Source of the DNA: CATJXY01 sp964623925
GTDB lineage: Bacteria; Bacillota_I; Bacilli_A; Erysipelotrichales; Erysipelotrichaceae
Reading direction: 5' to 3'
DNA length: 22,497 bases
NCBI GenBank assembly: GCA_964623925.1
Contig: CAZUVT010000014.1
Location: 1-22,497 of the forward strand
Part shown: positions 1-9,800 of the stretch, in pieces
Position numbering within the stretch: position 1 is the stretch's first letter
How the letters are laid out: each line of letters opens with the position of its first letter
Made by a program: the position numbers and the translations under genes
The notes under the pieces: model-generated
What the model was told of the DNA's origin: nothing
Databases searched by the model: none
Seen by the model: only the letters and a program-made list of their open reading frames with translations

Positions 1-1388
1 TTTTCATGGGTAATCAGTTCATAATGATCCGCCATTTCAAAATCAGTTCCGCTTCTTAAAATCGAACACATTCTCGCATGCGCATACTGGGCATAATAAA
101 CCGGATTTTCATTTGACTGCTTCGTTGCCATATCCAAATCAAAGTCCATCTGGGTATCTGCGGCTCTGCTGGCAAAGTAATAACGCACTGCATCCACTCC
201 CGCTTCTTCGATCAGATCTCTTAAAGCCACTCCCTTGCCCGTACGCTTGGATAGCTTGAATTCCTCTCCGTCTTTGATCATGCGGGCCATTTGAATGATA
301 TCCACTTCAAGCTGATCTTTTTCCTTGCCCAGACACTGAACAGCAGCTTTCAATCGGGCGACATAACCATGATGATCTGCGCCCAAAAGATCGACTAGCT
401 TTTCAAAGCCACGGTCATACTTATCAACATGATACGCGATATCCGGCATCAGATATGTATAACTGCCGTCACTCTTTTTCAATACGCGATCCTTGTCATC
501 ACCAAAATCAGTTGTTCTAAGCCACAAAGCTCCTTCATTTTCATAAGTCATACCCTGCGCGATCAGAGTATCCAGCGCCTTTTTAACCAAGCCGCGGTCA
601 TATATAGACTGTTCCGAAGTAAAAACATCATACTCAACTCTGAATAAAGACAAATCATCCTTCAATTTCTGAAGTTCGGCTTTCAATCCATATTGACGGA
701 AGAAAAGATAACTTTCTTCTTTATCCATTTTCGCATATTTTTCCTGAACTTCTTCATAAATCTTGTTCGCAATCGTGATCAGATCCGGCCCATAATATCC
801 ATCTTCAGGCAGTTCTGCATCCACCCCACATCTCTGCAAATATCTTGCCTGCAAAGAATAAGCCATATTTCTGATCTGATTTCCGGCATCATTCACATAA
901 TATTCTCGTGTCACATCATATCCGGCAAACTTCATCAGTCTTGTGATAGAATCGCCCATAGCAGCCCCTCTAGCATGTCCCGGATGAAGGTCTCCGGTCG
1001 GATTTGCCGATACATACTCAACATTGATCTTCAATCCTTTGCCGTCATTGCTTTTGCCATAATCATCCTTTTGATCTAAAACCAGCTTAATTACATCCGC
1101 AATCGCTGCTTTTTTCATAATAAAATTGATAAACCCCGGCCCGGCAATCTCACAGCGATCGATTTCTGCCGCTTCCATATTCAATGCTTCTACCAATCCC
1201 TGAGCAATTTCTCTTGGATTTTTATGCAGCGTTCTGCTCAGCTGCATGGCCGTATTCGTCGAATAATCTCCATGCTGCTTATCCTTCGGAATTTCTATGG
1301 TAATTGTATTTTCATCCATTTCAAGATCAAATGCTTTTTTGACTGCTTCAGCAATCTGCTTTTTCAATTTCTTCTCAAGATTGTTCAT
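1..1388 (-). CDS. argS: Arginine--tRNA ligase (ArgRS), 3' end missing
   Basis: Class I aminoacyl-tRNA synthetase that charges tRNA-Arg with arginine in the cytoplasm. Reading the minus strand from the ATG at 1388 gives 462 codons without a stop; the rest lies beyond base 1. The N-terminal ArgRS additional domain starts MNNLEKKLKK. The class I HIGH signature appears as HPGH at residues 135-138, inside SANPTGDLHPGHARG, which is the usual ArgRS context. The KMSK loop is KLSKR at residues 378-382. The anticodon-binding domain begins near the window edge. The start lies 14 bases inside the end of the upstream DUF1934 gene, so the two are translationally coupled and share the promoter at 1797-1824. 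The leader is too short for a T-box. Identity is very secure; only the C-terminus is unseen. Confidence 0.97.
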   Translation of the reverse strand, partial: MNNLEKKLKKQIAEAVKKAFDLEMDENTITIEIPKDKQHGDYSTNTAMQLSRTLHKNPREIAQGLVEALNMEAAEIDRCEIAGPGFINFIMKKAAIADVIKLVLDQKDDYGKSNDGKGLKINVEYVSANPTGDLHPGHARGAAMGDSITRLMKFAGYDVTREYYVNDAGNQIRNMAYSLQARYLQRCGVDAELPEDGYYGPDLITIANKIYEEVQEKYAKMDKEESYLFFRQYGLKAELQKLKDDLSLFRVEYDVFTSEQSIYDRGLVKKALDTLIAQGMTYENEGALWLRTTDFGDDKDRVLKKSDGSYTYLMPDIAYHVDKYDRGFEKLVDLLGADHHGYVARLKAAVQCLGKEKDQLEVDIIQMARMIKDGEEFKLSKRTGKGVALRDLIEEAGVDAVRYYFASRAADTQMDFDLDMATKQSNENPVYYAQYAHARMCSILRSGTDFEMADHYELITHE

Positions 1389-1767
1389 GCTCCATCTCCT
1401 TCATCTTCCATATAAAACGGTTATTCATTTTCTCATTGCCATTGATCACATCATAATCTGCGATCCATTTCTCATCGGATATCTGAATAAGCCGTGTTTC
1501 ATTTTTTAACTGCATTTCACCAAAATCAGTTGTAACCGTTATGGTTCCCGAACCGCTTTGATTCAACACAAGCAAGGTTCTCATTTCCGATTGTCTGAGT
1601 ATCATCATCTGCTTTCTACTTGGATCCCACAGTACCTTTGTGACGCTTTGATCATCCTGATAAATCAAAATTCCCGATTTATCCAAAAATGCCGGTCCAT
1701 GATAGATACATTCCAATTGTTTTTTATTTCCTTCTCGATGAAAGACATTCAGTTCAACAGACTTCAA
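1375..1767 (-). CDS. ywiB: DUF1934 (YwiB-like) beta-barrel protein
   Basis: Small cytoplasmic protein of 130 aa. Its length, the run of short beta strands and its place directly before argS match the YwiB/DUF1934 family (calycin-like barrel), which also precedes argS in Bacillus subtilis. The molecular role of the family is not known. No ATG is available: the frame opens with TTG at 1767, and a minus-strand GAGGG (1775-1779) lies 7 bases upstream, which supports this start. No signal peptide or membrane segment. The 3' end overlaps argS by 14 bases. The family call rests on size, composition and synteny rather than on a diagnostic motif, so it is good but not certain. Confidence 0.75.
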   Translation of the reverse strand: MKSVELNVFHREGNKKQLECIYHGPAFLDKSGILIYQDDQSVTKVLWDPSRKQMMILRQSEMRTLLVLNQSGSGTITVTTDFGEMQLKNETRLIQISDEKWIADYDVINGNEKMNNRFIWKMKEMEHEQS

Positions 1768-1796
1768 AGAAAGACCCTCACTTCACTACCATGTGC

Positions 1797-1824
1797 ATTA
1801 TAACTAATTTTTCTTCGTTGTCAA
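1797..1824 (-). promoter_or_regulatory. Sigma-A promoter of the ywiB-argS operon
   Basis: On the minus strand there is a perfect TTGACA (1819-1824), a 16-base spacer and a perfect TATAAT (1797-1802). It lies about 30 bases before the TTG start of the DUF1934 gene, leaving a very short leader with no room for a T-box. Confidence 0.9.
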
Positions 1825-1864
1825 GTGGTTGTTTAAATTTTGTTTACATGTCCAAACTACAAAT

Positions 1865-1879
1865 GAGGTGATTTCATTG
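1865..1879 (+). promoter_or_regulatory. Ribosome binding site that fixes the PBP start (TTG)
   Basis: GAGG at 1865-1868 is followed 8 bases later by TTG at 1877-1879. The earlier in-frame TTG at 1829 has no such site and would add 16 residues before the membrane anchor, so 1877 is preferred. Confidence 0.8.
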
Positions 1880-3757
1880 AAAGCGGTTAAAAAACTTATT
1901 CCTGTCTTCATTCTGATCATGGCTCTTTCGGTGACATCTTTCTATATTTATGCCACATTTTCAGATGTCCCCTTGCTTAATGAAAACAGCAGAGTTCTTT
2001 TATATGATAATCAAAATCAGATATTTTATGAATCCAATTATTATAAAAACAGTACCTGGTGCAACTTTGAAGACTTTCCCGAATTATTAACAGAATCTGT
2101 TGTTGCCGTTGAAGATAAATGGTTTTTTTCCCACTTGGGCATTGATCCGATCCGTATTGTGAAAGCAATGGCTGTCAATTTACTAAGCGGTTCTATTGAA
2201 GAGGGAGCCAGCACCATTACCCAGCAATACGCAAGAAATCTCTATCTCACATTAGATCAGACTTATTCCAGAAAATTACAGGAGATCCTCATCGCCACCA
2301 AAATGGAGATGCACTACAGCAAAGAAGATATTCTGGAAGGCTATTTGAATACCGTTTATTTCGGACATGGCATTTACGGATTTGCCAAAGCTGCCGATTT
2401 CTTCTTTGATAAATCTTTAAATGAATGCACCATCGGAGAGATTGCCATGCTTGTCGGTATTCCGAACGGTCCTTCCTATTATTCACCATTCATCAATTTA
2501 GAGAATTCAAGATCAAGACAGAGCATTGTATTAAATGCTCTGGTCAAAAACGGAGTCATCACGCAAAGTCAAGCAGATGAAGCAAAACGAAGTGAGATCA
2601 TTCTTGCCGACCCGACCATAAAAACAAGCAGTCAGCCAAGCGGTTACTATGTCGATGCCGTCATTCAGGAACTGCGCAATCTGAATTTGTATACGGAAGA
2701 AAACATCAAAAATGGACTGGAAGTTTATACTTACTACGATGCTCAGATACAAAACACGCTACAATCTTCCATTCAGAAATACGATCCGAATACCGGACAG
2801 GAAATTGCCGGAGTCATCCTACAACCCTTTACCTTTCACATTCTGGCCATTAATGGAGGAAAAGACTATGCTTCATCCCAATACAATCGTATTCTATACA
2901 GCAGCAGGCAGATAGGCTCAACCCTAAAGCCGCTTTTGTACTATTGTGCATTGGCCGATGGATTTACTCCATCAACCACATTTTTGAGTTCAGCAACAAG
3001 CTTTCAGCTCAGTGAAGATGAAGTCTATACACCGACCAATTATATGGAGATCTATCCGGAAACCAACATTTCCATGATCAACGCCATTTCCTGTTCAGAC
3101 AACATCTACGCCATCAAAACGCACTTATTTTTAGGAACCGATCTTTTAAATGACACATTGAAAGCGTTCGATATCGAACAAGAAGAGGAAAATGTATCTA
3201 TCGCTTTGGGTTCAACCAATTTTCCACTGATCGATCTGGCCAAGATCTACAATACCTTTGCCTCAGAAGGACTTGTAGAAGAACCTTCCTTTATTCGGCT
3301 TGTATGCGATGGCAAAGGAAATATTCTCTATGAAAACAAGGATGAACCGAAACAGCTTTTGAAAAGAGATGAAACTCTGATCCTGACATCCTTGCTCCGA
3401 TCCCCTTTCGACATTAAAAATGTGACCGGAAGCACCCCATCCATGCTTGGATATGAACCCTATACCATGACAGCCGTAAAATCCGGAACAAGCGATTGGG
3501 ACTCGCTTGTAGCCAGCTATAATCCAAATTATACATGCATCTTATGGACAGGCTATGATGACAATCAAGCTATGACGACTTCTGCTGAAAGACGGGTCGT
3601 CAAAGAGATCTTCCAAGATTTTTACAATACTCTTTATCCAAGAGGAGAAGAAGGTCCCTGGTATATTCCATCTGCCCAAATCGAATCACGCCGCGTCGAT
3701 CCGATCAGCGGCCAATTAAGTGGAGACGGAAGTATTTATTGGTATAAAAAAGAATAA
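1877..3757 (+). CDS. Class A penicillin-binding protein (PBP1A family)
   Basis: Bifunctional murein synthase of 626 aa that polymerises lipid II and cross-links the glycan strands outside the membrane. A basic start (MKAVKKL) and one hydrophobic segment (about residues 7-26) form the signal anchor. The GT51 glycosyltransferase domain shows the catalytic Glu in VEDKWFFSHLG (E79), GASTITQQ (110-117), RKLQE (132-136) and DILEGYLN (151-158). The transpeptidase domain has all three penicillin-binding motifs: SxxK as STLK (nucleophile S348), SxN as SDN (407-409) and KSGT (535-538), a Ser-for-Thr variant of KTGT. There is no C-terminal extension. The start is TTG at 1877. A weak TTGTCA-17-TGTTTA pair (1818-1846) may be its promoter, back to back with that of ywiB-argS. 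It resembles Bacillus PbpF/PbpG-type proteins; the exact paralogue cannot be named. Confidence 0.95.
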   Translation: MKAVKKLIPVFILIMALSVTSFYIYATFSDVPLLNENSRVLLYDNQNQIFYESNYYKNSTWCNFEDFPELLTESVVAVEDKWFFSHLGIDPIRIVKAMAVNLLSGSIEEGASTITQQYARNLYLTLDQTYSRKLQEILIATKMEMHYSKEDILEGYLNTVYFGHGIYGFAKAADFFFDKSLNECTIGEIAMLVGIPNGPSYYSPFINLENSRSRQSIVLNALVKNGVITQSQADEAKRSEIILADPTIKTSSQPSGYYVDAVIQELRNLNLYTEENIKNGLEVYTYYDAQIQNTLQSSIQKYDPNTGQEIAGVILQPFTFHILAINGGKDYASSQYNRILYSSRQIGSTLKPLLYYCALADGFTPSTTFLSSATSFQLSEDEVYTPTNYMEIYPETNISMINAISCSDNIYAIKTHLFLGTDLLNDTLKAFDIEQEEENVSIALGSTNFPLIDLAKIYNTFASEGLVEEPSFIRLVCDGKGNILYENKDEPKQLLKRDETLILTSLLRSPFDIKNVTGSTPSMLGYEPYTMTAVKSGTSDWDSLVASYNPNYTCILWTGYDDNQAMTTSAERRVVKEIFQDFYNTLYPRGEEGPWYIPSAQIESRRVDPISGQLSGDGSIYWYKKE

Positions 3758-3762
3758 AAAAA

Positions 3763-3830
3763 CCGGAAACTCATCAGTCTATTCAGAAACCAAGACTGTC
3801 GGATCCTTTCCGGCATTTTTTTTATTTTTC
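3763..3830. terminator. Composite bidirectional Rho-independent terminator
   Basis: Outer stem CCGGAAA (3763-3769) with TTTCCGG (3807-3813), and a nested stem CAGTCT (3775-3780) with AGACTG (3793-3798). A T-rich tail follows on the plus strand (3816-3829). On the minus strand the outer stem is followed by TTTTTTTATT, so it can end both the PBP and the convergent deacetylase gene. Confidence 0.85.
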
Positions 3831-3844
3831 AAATTTCATGATAC

Positions 3845-5263
3845 TTATTGCTTAAAATTCGAGATCACTTCTGAATCAGTAGAGATCCGATCCATTCGCT
3901 GCAACTCTTCAAGGGAAACAAAAACATATCCTTCTTTTGATAAATCATCAATCAGCTTCAAAGCAGCTTCTACAGAGGTGCCATATAAATCATGAAGAAG
4001 AATGATCGACCCGTCTTCTATATTCTTTAAAATATTCTGATAAGTTATTTCTGCATCACGGTTGGCCCAGTCTTCCGGATCGACATTCCACAATACGATC
4101 GGCATCCCTGCCGCATCGATAATTTCCTGAGAAACATTTCCATAAGGCGGTCTCAGGGCAAACGGATAAGTTCCGATTGCTTGAAAGATGGCCTCATTTG
4201 TTTTATTCAAGTCTTCTAAAAGGCTCTCCTCCTCTAAGTTCAAAAGATTTTTATGATCATAACTGTGAGAACAGATCGTATGTCCTTCGTGATAGGCTCG
4301 TTGTACGATCGATTGATATTGTTCCGCACGGGATCCTAAAACAAAGAAAGTAACTTTGGCATCACGCTCTTTCAGTCCATTCAACAGTTCTTCTGTAATA
4401 CTGTAAGAAGGACCATCATCAAAAGTCAAGGCCACCAGTTTTTTATCTTGAAATTTTGTCACATCCCGAAGATCCCGATCCGAAATCTCTTGTTTCATCT
4501 CATCCTGAATATCTGAAACGACTCCTCGAAAATCCTCCTTCAGCAATTCATTCACTTCTGCATATTTAAAATTGATCCAAATATTTCCCGAAGAACGAGG
4601 TCCAACCTGATAGATCGGAAACAAAAGTTGCATTCCGCTTTCATCTAAATAGAGATGCTCAAAGTTTTCTTTTTTACACGATATTCCATCATTCAAGAGT
4701 TCCTCATCCCAAAGATCGATTCCCAAGCTCTTCAATTGATTCTGCGAGAGTGTACTCAATCGATCTAATACCGTATCCTGATTCACAAACAGATCTTCCC
4801 ATCGGATTTCTTTTTTTGATTTTATATCGTAGTAAAAACTCAGATCTTCCTGATCATAATTGGCACCGCCTAGATACTTTTGAAAGCTGAGGTGAACACT
4901 GAGCAACGATTCTGATACAAAAACATCATAATCAACAATCAATTCTCCTAATAAATCCGGTTGAATTTCTTTCGTCTTTCTCACTTCCTCAAGAAACTCC
5001 TGTTCCTTGAGCTTTACTGCATTTGCGATCGTTTCATCAAAATCTTCAAATCCAAATTGAGGATAAGACAGCTTGATTATCGAATCCTCTTTTTTATCTA
5101 TCGTATTCTTTGTTATGTATGAAGACAGATCCTGATCCAGATTATTTTTATTTAAGAAAAGATCCTCGCTTTTCATGAAGAAAAACAGAACGAACAACAT
5201 CCCAACAAGAACGCTTAATCCAACTCGGATCGGCTTTTTCAATCGTTTCTTTTTCACTATCAC
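3845..5263 (-). CDS. Membrane-anchored polysaccharide (peptidoglycan) deacetylase, PgdA/PdaC type
   Basis: 472 aa. A lysine-rich start and a single hydrophobic segment (about residues 13-30) anchor it outside the cell. Residues 60-245 form an alpha/beta region that resembles the PdaC/DUF3298-type accessory domain, with a DUF4163-like flavour. The C-terminal NodB domain carries the five CE4 motifs: TFDDGP (280-285, catalytic base and metal Asp), SHSYDH (metal H333 and H337), RPPYG (371-375), DPEDW (395-399) and LLHD (422-425, catalytic H424). The expected reaction is removal of N-acetyl groups from peptidoglycan sugars, which in PgdA confers lysozyme resistance; the substrate here is inferred. 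The start is GTG at 5263, after GGAGG 8 bases upstream. It converges on the PBP gene, giving a small cell-wall pair, and is preceded by the inverted repeat at 5283-5298. Confidence 0.92.
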   Translation of the reverse strand: MIVKKKRLKKPIRVGLSVLVGMLFVLFFFMKSEDLFLNKNNLDQDLSSYITKNTIDKKEDSIIKLSYPQFGFEDFDETIANAVKLKEQEFLEEVRKTKEIQPDLLGELIVDYDVFVSESLLSVHLSFQKYLGGANYDQEDLSFYYDIKSKKEIRWEDLFVNQDTVLDRLSTLSQNQLKSLGIDLWDEELLNDGISCKKENFEHLYLDESGMQLLFPIYQVGPRSSGNIWINFKYAEVNELLKEDFRGVVSDIQDEMKQEISDRDLRDVTKFQDKKLVALTFDDGPSYSITEELLNGLKERDAKVTFFVLGSRAEQYQSIVQRAYHEGHTICSHSYDHKNLLNLEEESLLEDLNKTNEAIFQAIGTYPFALRPPYGNVSQEIIDAAGMPIVLWNVDPEDWANRDAEITYQNILKNIEDGSIILLHDLYGTSVEAALKLIDDLSKEGYVFVSLEELQRMDRISTDSEVISNFKQ

Positions 5264-5282
5264 TTTTTAATCCTCCATCAAC

Positions 5283-5298
5283 ATTATGTTGACATAAT
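5283..5298. promoter_or_regulatory. Perfect inverted repeat upstream of the deacetylase, possible operator
   Basis: ATTATGT-TG-ACATAAT: two 7-base arms with a 2-base spacer, 20 bases before the GTG start of the deacetylase. It sits where a -10 region or a repressor site would be expected. I see no convincing -35, so promoter assignment is left open. Confidence 0.4.
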
Positions 5299-5393
5299 TC
5301 TTAATTTTAATCAACAAATAACGAATCGATTCACATGATCTCTCTAGTAATATTATTCCCGATCCTAAAAGTTAAAACAAGTTTTCTCAATTT

Positions 5394-5921
5394 TTAATCT
5401 GCTTCGATTATATAATTATCTTTTCTCGGTTTTTCTTGGATTTCTCCCATATCCGAGTAGCCTAATACACAGTTTCCGATTCCTTCGTAATCTCCTTCGA
5501 TGCCCAATCTTTTCAAGATTTCTTTTCCTTCTTCGGTTTCAAACATCTCTTTGGCACGATGGATCCAGCAGCTGCCTATTCCCAGCGAATGTGCCGCAAG
5601 CATCATATTTCCCATTACCAGACTTCCGTCATAAACATAGGTCGGAACATTTTTATCCGCCAAGACCACAAAAACAACCGGTGCGTTGTAAAAAGGATCA
5701 AAATCCTCCGTTTTTCCCATAATTTTCGCATTCAATCGGGAGCATTGATCTCTGATTTCCTTATTAGTGATACAAAGAATGATCGGAGATTGTCTGTTCA
5801 TTCCGCTTGCCGCATATGTTCCGGCCTTGGCGATTTCATGCAATGCCTCTTTTGGCAACATTTCTCCCTTAAATTTTTTCACACTTCTTCTTGTCTGAAT
5901 ATTTTCAATTACGCAATTCAT
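5394..5921 (-). CDS. Nitroreductase-family FMN-dependent oxidoreductase
   Basis: 175 aa, the size of the small single-domain members of the nitroreductase superfamily, which bind FMN as dimers and reduce nitro groups, quinones or other substrates with NAD(P)H. The sequence opens with the typical RRSVKKF phosphate-binding stretch (residues 11-17), then AASGMNRQSP (about 37-46), the core helix GNMMLAAHSLGIGSCWIH (about 103-120), and ends with the family-like IGNCVLGY. The ATG at 5921 has GGAGG 7-8 bases upstream. It lies 18 bases after the DUF1848 gene and is probably co-transcribed with it. The substrate cannot be read from the sequence. Confidence 0.88.
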   Translation of the reverse strand: MNCVIENIQTRRSVKKFKGEMLPKEALHEIAKAGTYAASGMNRQSPIILCITNKEIRDQCSRLNAKIMGKTEDFDPFYNAPVVFVVLADKNVPTYVYDGSLVMGNMMLAAHSLGIGSCWIHRAKEMFETEEGKEILKRLGIEGDYEGIGNCVLGYSDMGEIQEKPRKDNYIIEAD

Positions 5922-5939
5922 TTACTTTACCTCCGTTAT

Positions 5940-6827
5940 CTATTTTTTTCTTATTTTAATTATATCATCTTCTTGTATCGTGCCAATAAGCAAAGATGAA
6001 TTCGGATCATGGTTTTGAAAATTCTTTCTCACCTGATCCTCATCATAATTGGCATAGCAGTACTTACAGAAATGGAGACAGGAATTATACACTCCGATAT
6101 CTGCCATCTGTACACAGCCGCACGTTTTCCCTTGTCTGGCAGTCCAATTTTTATAAGTCTTTCCGGTCAGCTTATAGGCCAATTCATGAGAAACACATTC
6201 TCCTTTTTTAAATCCAAACTCCACCAAATTTCGTTCTTCGAAACAAGTTTGAACCGTCATGCCGTATTTTCTTGCGATTTCACTGAATGATAAACCGATC
6301 TCACGCATATCCTCTTCCGTGAATTCTCTGAAATTCAAGATCTTTTCATTCTTTTTTACATTCTTGTAAAGATCAATAAATGAAACGATGATCTGATTGA
6401 CTGCCCCTTCCAGCAAGCCGCACATTCTTTCAAATGCCCGTTTGTGATAATCCAGATCATATCGTTTACTCAAAAATATCGGATCGTAGCGGATAAACAG
6501 CTGATCCATACCAATGTGCTCTGAGCATTTTTTTATTGCCTCAATGATCTGTTTCTTGGATGGAACATTCGGCTCAATATCTTCCTTATACGGGGTCAAT
6601 GTGACTTGCAGAATAATCGGCTTTTCGATTTCTTTTAAATGCTCAATCATGGGAATCGGATTTTTTGTGCAAAAAACAAGTGCATCCACATCATCAAAAT
6701 AGATCCGGCTGATCAATTTAGGATTAAACGGATTTCTGACATCGACATATCCGGCATGGATCCGATTCATGAACCATTCAAAATAAAATGCCGGGATATC
6801 ACAGCGTCCACTCACATTCAAGATCAT
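5940..6827 (-). CDS. DUF1848 protein with C-terminal radical-SAM-like cysteine cluster
   Basis: 295 aa from ATG at 6827. A GTG 9 bases earlier is open, but the AAGGGTGA at 6833-6840 is correctly spaced only for the ATG, and family members typically begin MIxxVSxRxDIPAF, as here. The N-terminal half (RCDIPAFYFEWFMNRI, then VFCTKNP at about 51-57 and FIRYDP at 111-116) matches DUF1848. Near the C-terminus are CGC (236-238) and C250-x3-C254-x2-C257, the spacing used to bind [4Fe-4S] in radical SAM enzymes, where it normally sits at the N-terminus. This suggests a circularly permuted or SAM-independent Fe-S enzyme; its reaction is unknown. It lies between addA (57-base gap) and the nitroreductase (18-base gap). 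Confidence 0.85.
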   Translation of the reverse strand: MILNVSGRCDIPAFYFEWFMNRIHAGYVDVRNPFNPKLISRIYFDDVDALVFCTKNPIPMIEHLKEIEKPIILQVTLTPYKEDIEPNVPSKKQIIEAIKKCSEHIGMDQLFIRYDPIFLSKRYDLDYHKRAFERMCGLLEGAVNQIIVSFIDLYKNVKKNEKILNFREFTEEDMREIGLSFSEIARKYGMTVQTCFEERNLVEFGFKKGECVSHELAYKLTGKTYKNWTARQGKTCGCVQMADIGVYNSCLHFCKYCYANYDEDQVRKNFQNHDPNSSLLIGTIQEDDIIKIRKK

Positions 6828-6884
6828 TCCAATCACCCTTTTCTCTTCTCAATATAACACTTCATAATTCATTAGATATTTTGT

Positions 6885-9800
6885 TTAATCAGAATTTGTT
6901 TTAATGGGAATATACTCTTCCAACTCAAAACTGTAGATCCACGCCTGGATATCTTTATCTTTGAAGTATTCTTTAAGGCTATCATAATACGAACAGATCT
7001 GTTTTTGATAGCGACTGATCAGATCTTCCTTTGTACAAAAGCGATCACTTTTGAAATCAACCAGAATGACTTCCCGCTCATCCGCTGCCACCCAGTCCAT
7101 ATAACCATGTGATAATCGATCGTTTTTCATGACAAAAAACGGCATCTCATGATGAATTTCTTTCTTCAGCATAGATTGGGTAAAGGGATCGTGATACCAG
7201 TTCATCAAATGGCGGATATCCTCTTTATATACCGCAGGGAATTCCTGATGGATCCGCTCTTCTGTCCAATTTTCCATGGTGCATTTTTCAATGACGCGAT
7301 GCAACAGCGTTCCCCGTTCATTCGCCTTCGACTTGTTTGAAAAATAAAGACTGCCGATTGAATTTCCTTCAAGAGAGGAAGGCGAATAGGAAATGAAATC
7401 TTTAATTTCAAAGTTGCCTTTCACGATCGGGACATTCTCCTTAATTTTTATGTAAGATGTATTTTCTAACAGCGGCAGCTTAAAGATCTCCTGCTGATGA
7501 AGCAAGACTTCCGGAATATCAGCAGACAAGATCAGATCGGTATTGCCCTTGCGATCGAAAACAGAAGCCATGCTGAGTGTTCTTCTAAAGCGTTCCTTTT
7601 CATAAGCATCGACACAGATCATAGCACATTGAGCTCTAGTCAGGGCAACATATAAGATCCGGATATTCTCTTCAATTTCTTCCTTGATGATCTTCGCTGT
7701 AATCGCATCTCTAAGAAGATTGGAACATTTCAAGCGATACGGCATTTGAATCGTATTGATCGCCACCCCCAGCTCTTCGTCCACAAGACAGCTTTCCTTT
7801 ATATCCAGCACATTAAGCTTGCTGCCGGACCAATAGAAAACGACCGGATACTGAAGCCCCTTGGATTGATGGATCGTCACGACTTTGACAACATCATCCT
7901 CATTGCTGATCGGAATGGATTCACTGGATCGTTCATCCTGTATCTTTTCAATCTGCCCGACAAACGAGAAGAGATCCTGCCCTTTCTCTTTTTCAGCTCT
8001 TAATGCTTTTTCCATCAACATATCACAATTGGTTTTCTGCTGAATAGAACAGACCTGCTCATACCAGTCATTCTTATTGATGATTTCTTCCAGACAGAGG
8101 CATAATCCCTGATTCGCAAGATGCTCCAGATGTAATGTCCATTCAATAAGAGGATGGTTGATCTGCTCTAAATAATCCCACCATCTCTCCGTTCCCTTAT
8201 TGATCTTATATCGCGCCAACATTTCATCACTTTCTTGAAAGAAATCCGATTTCAATACCGAGATCAAAGAAATCTCATCCCGATGATTGAGAATAAGGCG
8301 CAAAAGAGGCAGGATCGTTTGCAGCGCATCGCTGTAATAGAATCCTGATTTTGCATCAATAAAACACGGGATGCCGGCTTGTTGTAAAGCTTCCTTGATT
8401 TCTCTTTTATCAAAATGAGAACGCACCAGGATCGCATAGTCCCGCCAATTGACAAACTCGCTTGTCTGCTTCATTTCCAAGATCCTCTGGGCAATATATT
8501 CCGCTTTGATCTGCTTAGAAGAACGACTTTTTGCGGAGGTTTCATTAATGGCATCGGTACACAGATCAATAAATTCAACCGGATGATTTCCTTCTTTCTG
8601 CAAAGGCACTCCGGTCTGAACCCAGTCTTTTTCACTGTATTCACCATTCAGTCCCTCCACATTCATCAGTTTGTCAAATAAAGCGTTGTTGAATTCAACG
8701 ATGGCTTCTTTGGAACGATAGTTATTGGAAAGATAGATTACTTCGCTGTTCTCATCCTGCGCTTTGATCAGATTTCTCATCAGCTGCGGCTTGGCCCCGC
8801 GGAATTTATAGATCGACTGCTTGATATCCCCGACGCGAAAAACATTATTCTCTTTTGCAATAGCACGAATGATCTTATCCTGGATCGTATTGGTATCCTG
8901 AAATTCATCCACCATGATCTCATTAAATTTCTCGCGGTATTTCTTCGCAATCAATCCATTCTGAACTTTCAAGATCTGATAAGCAAACTGTTCCATATCA
9001 TCAAAATCAATTCCCTGCTGTTGCTTCTTTTTGAGCGACAATTCTTCAAGATAGTCTTCACTGCACTTGATCAACATTTCCACGATCGGACTGCAGCTGA
9101 AGTAATTTGCCAAAAGATCCGGTTCATCAAAACAGGATTCAACCAATTCTTTGCTTAGAACATTCATCTTCTTTCGAAGTTCGTTGTATTCCTCATCTTT
9201 ACGGATCGTAGATGTTTTCTGCGAGGCAAAACTTTTCAGCATGAAACTATATCCCTGAACATCACGATTTTCACACATGCGGCTCAATTCTTCCGCCTTT
9301 TTCAGTTTCATCTGCATCTCGGAATATTGTTTCTCATTTTGCAATTGATTCATTTTAAGATAATACAAACATTCTCTAATACTTGAACAAAGTCGTGAAA
9401 CATCCAATCTCAATTTAAATAAGTAGCCATCCTGAATCACCGGCGGCAATTCTTTAAAAGCCTTTACCTTCTGTATATTTCTTCGAACCATGTCAAACCA
9501 GATACCGGGATCTCCCGATCCCTTCGCAACCTCGGCAATTCTTTTCACCGCTTCTAAAAAAGAGGAAAAATCTTCACTTCTTGCGCTGAAATGCTGAAGT
9601 GCCTGTTTCATATGTTCTGGATCTTCCGCCAGATTTTTATCGCAGATCGTTTTCAATGCCTCGCTTTTCATGACCGATAAGATTCCATCATCTAAAATAT
9701 TGGCGATCCTTCCCGGATCCAAGCCGATCAAAGCATAGTTTTCTTTGATCAGAGTAAGACAAAAAGAATGAATCGTACAAATATGTGCATTTTGCAGATT

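Noticed and set aside
429..1079. Two plus-strand open frames (429-647 and 693-1079).
   Set aside because: They lie wholly opposite argS, have no ribosome sites, and their sequence is low-complexity Ile/Phe-rich, typical of antisense shadows.
1768..1830. A T-box leader for argS.
   Set aside because: The transcript leader is only about 25-30 bases, far too short.
5323..5332. GAATCGATTC palindrome.
   Set aside because: A single 10-base palindrome without promoter context; expected by chance in this GATC/ATCGAT-rich DNA.
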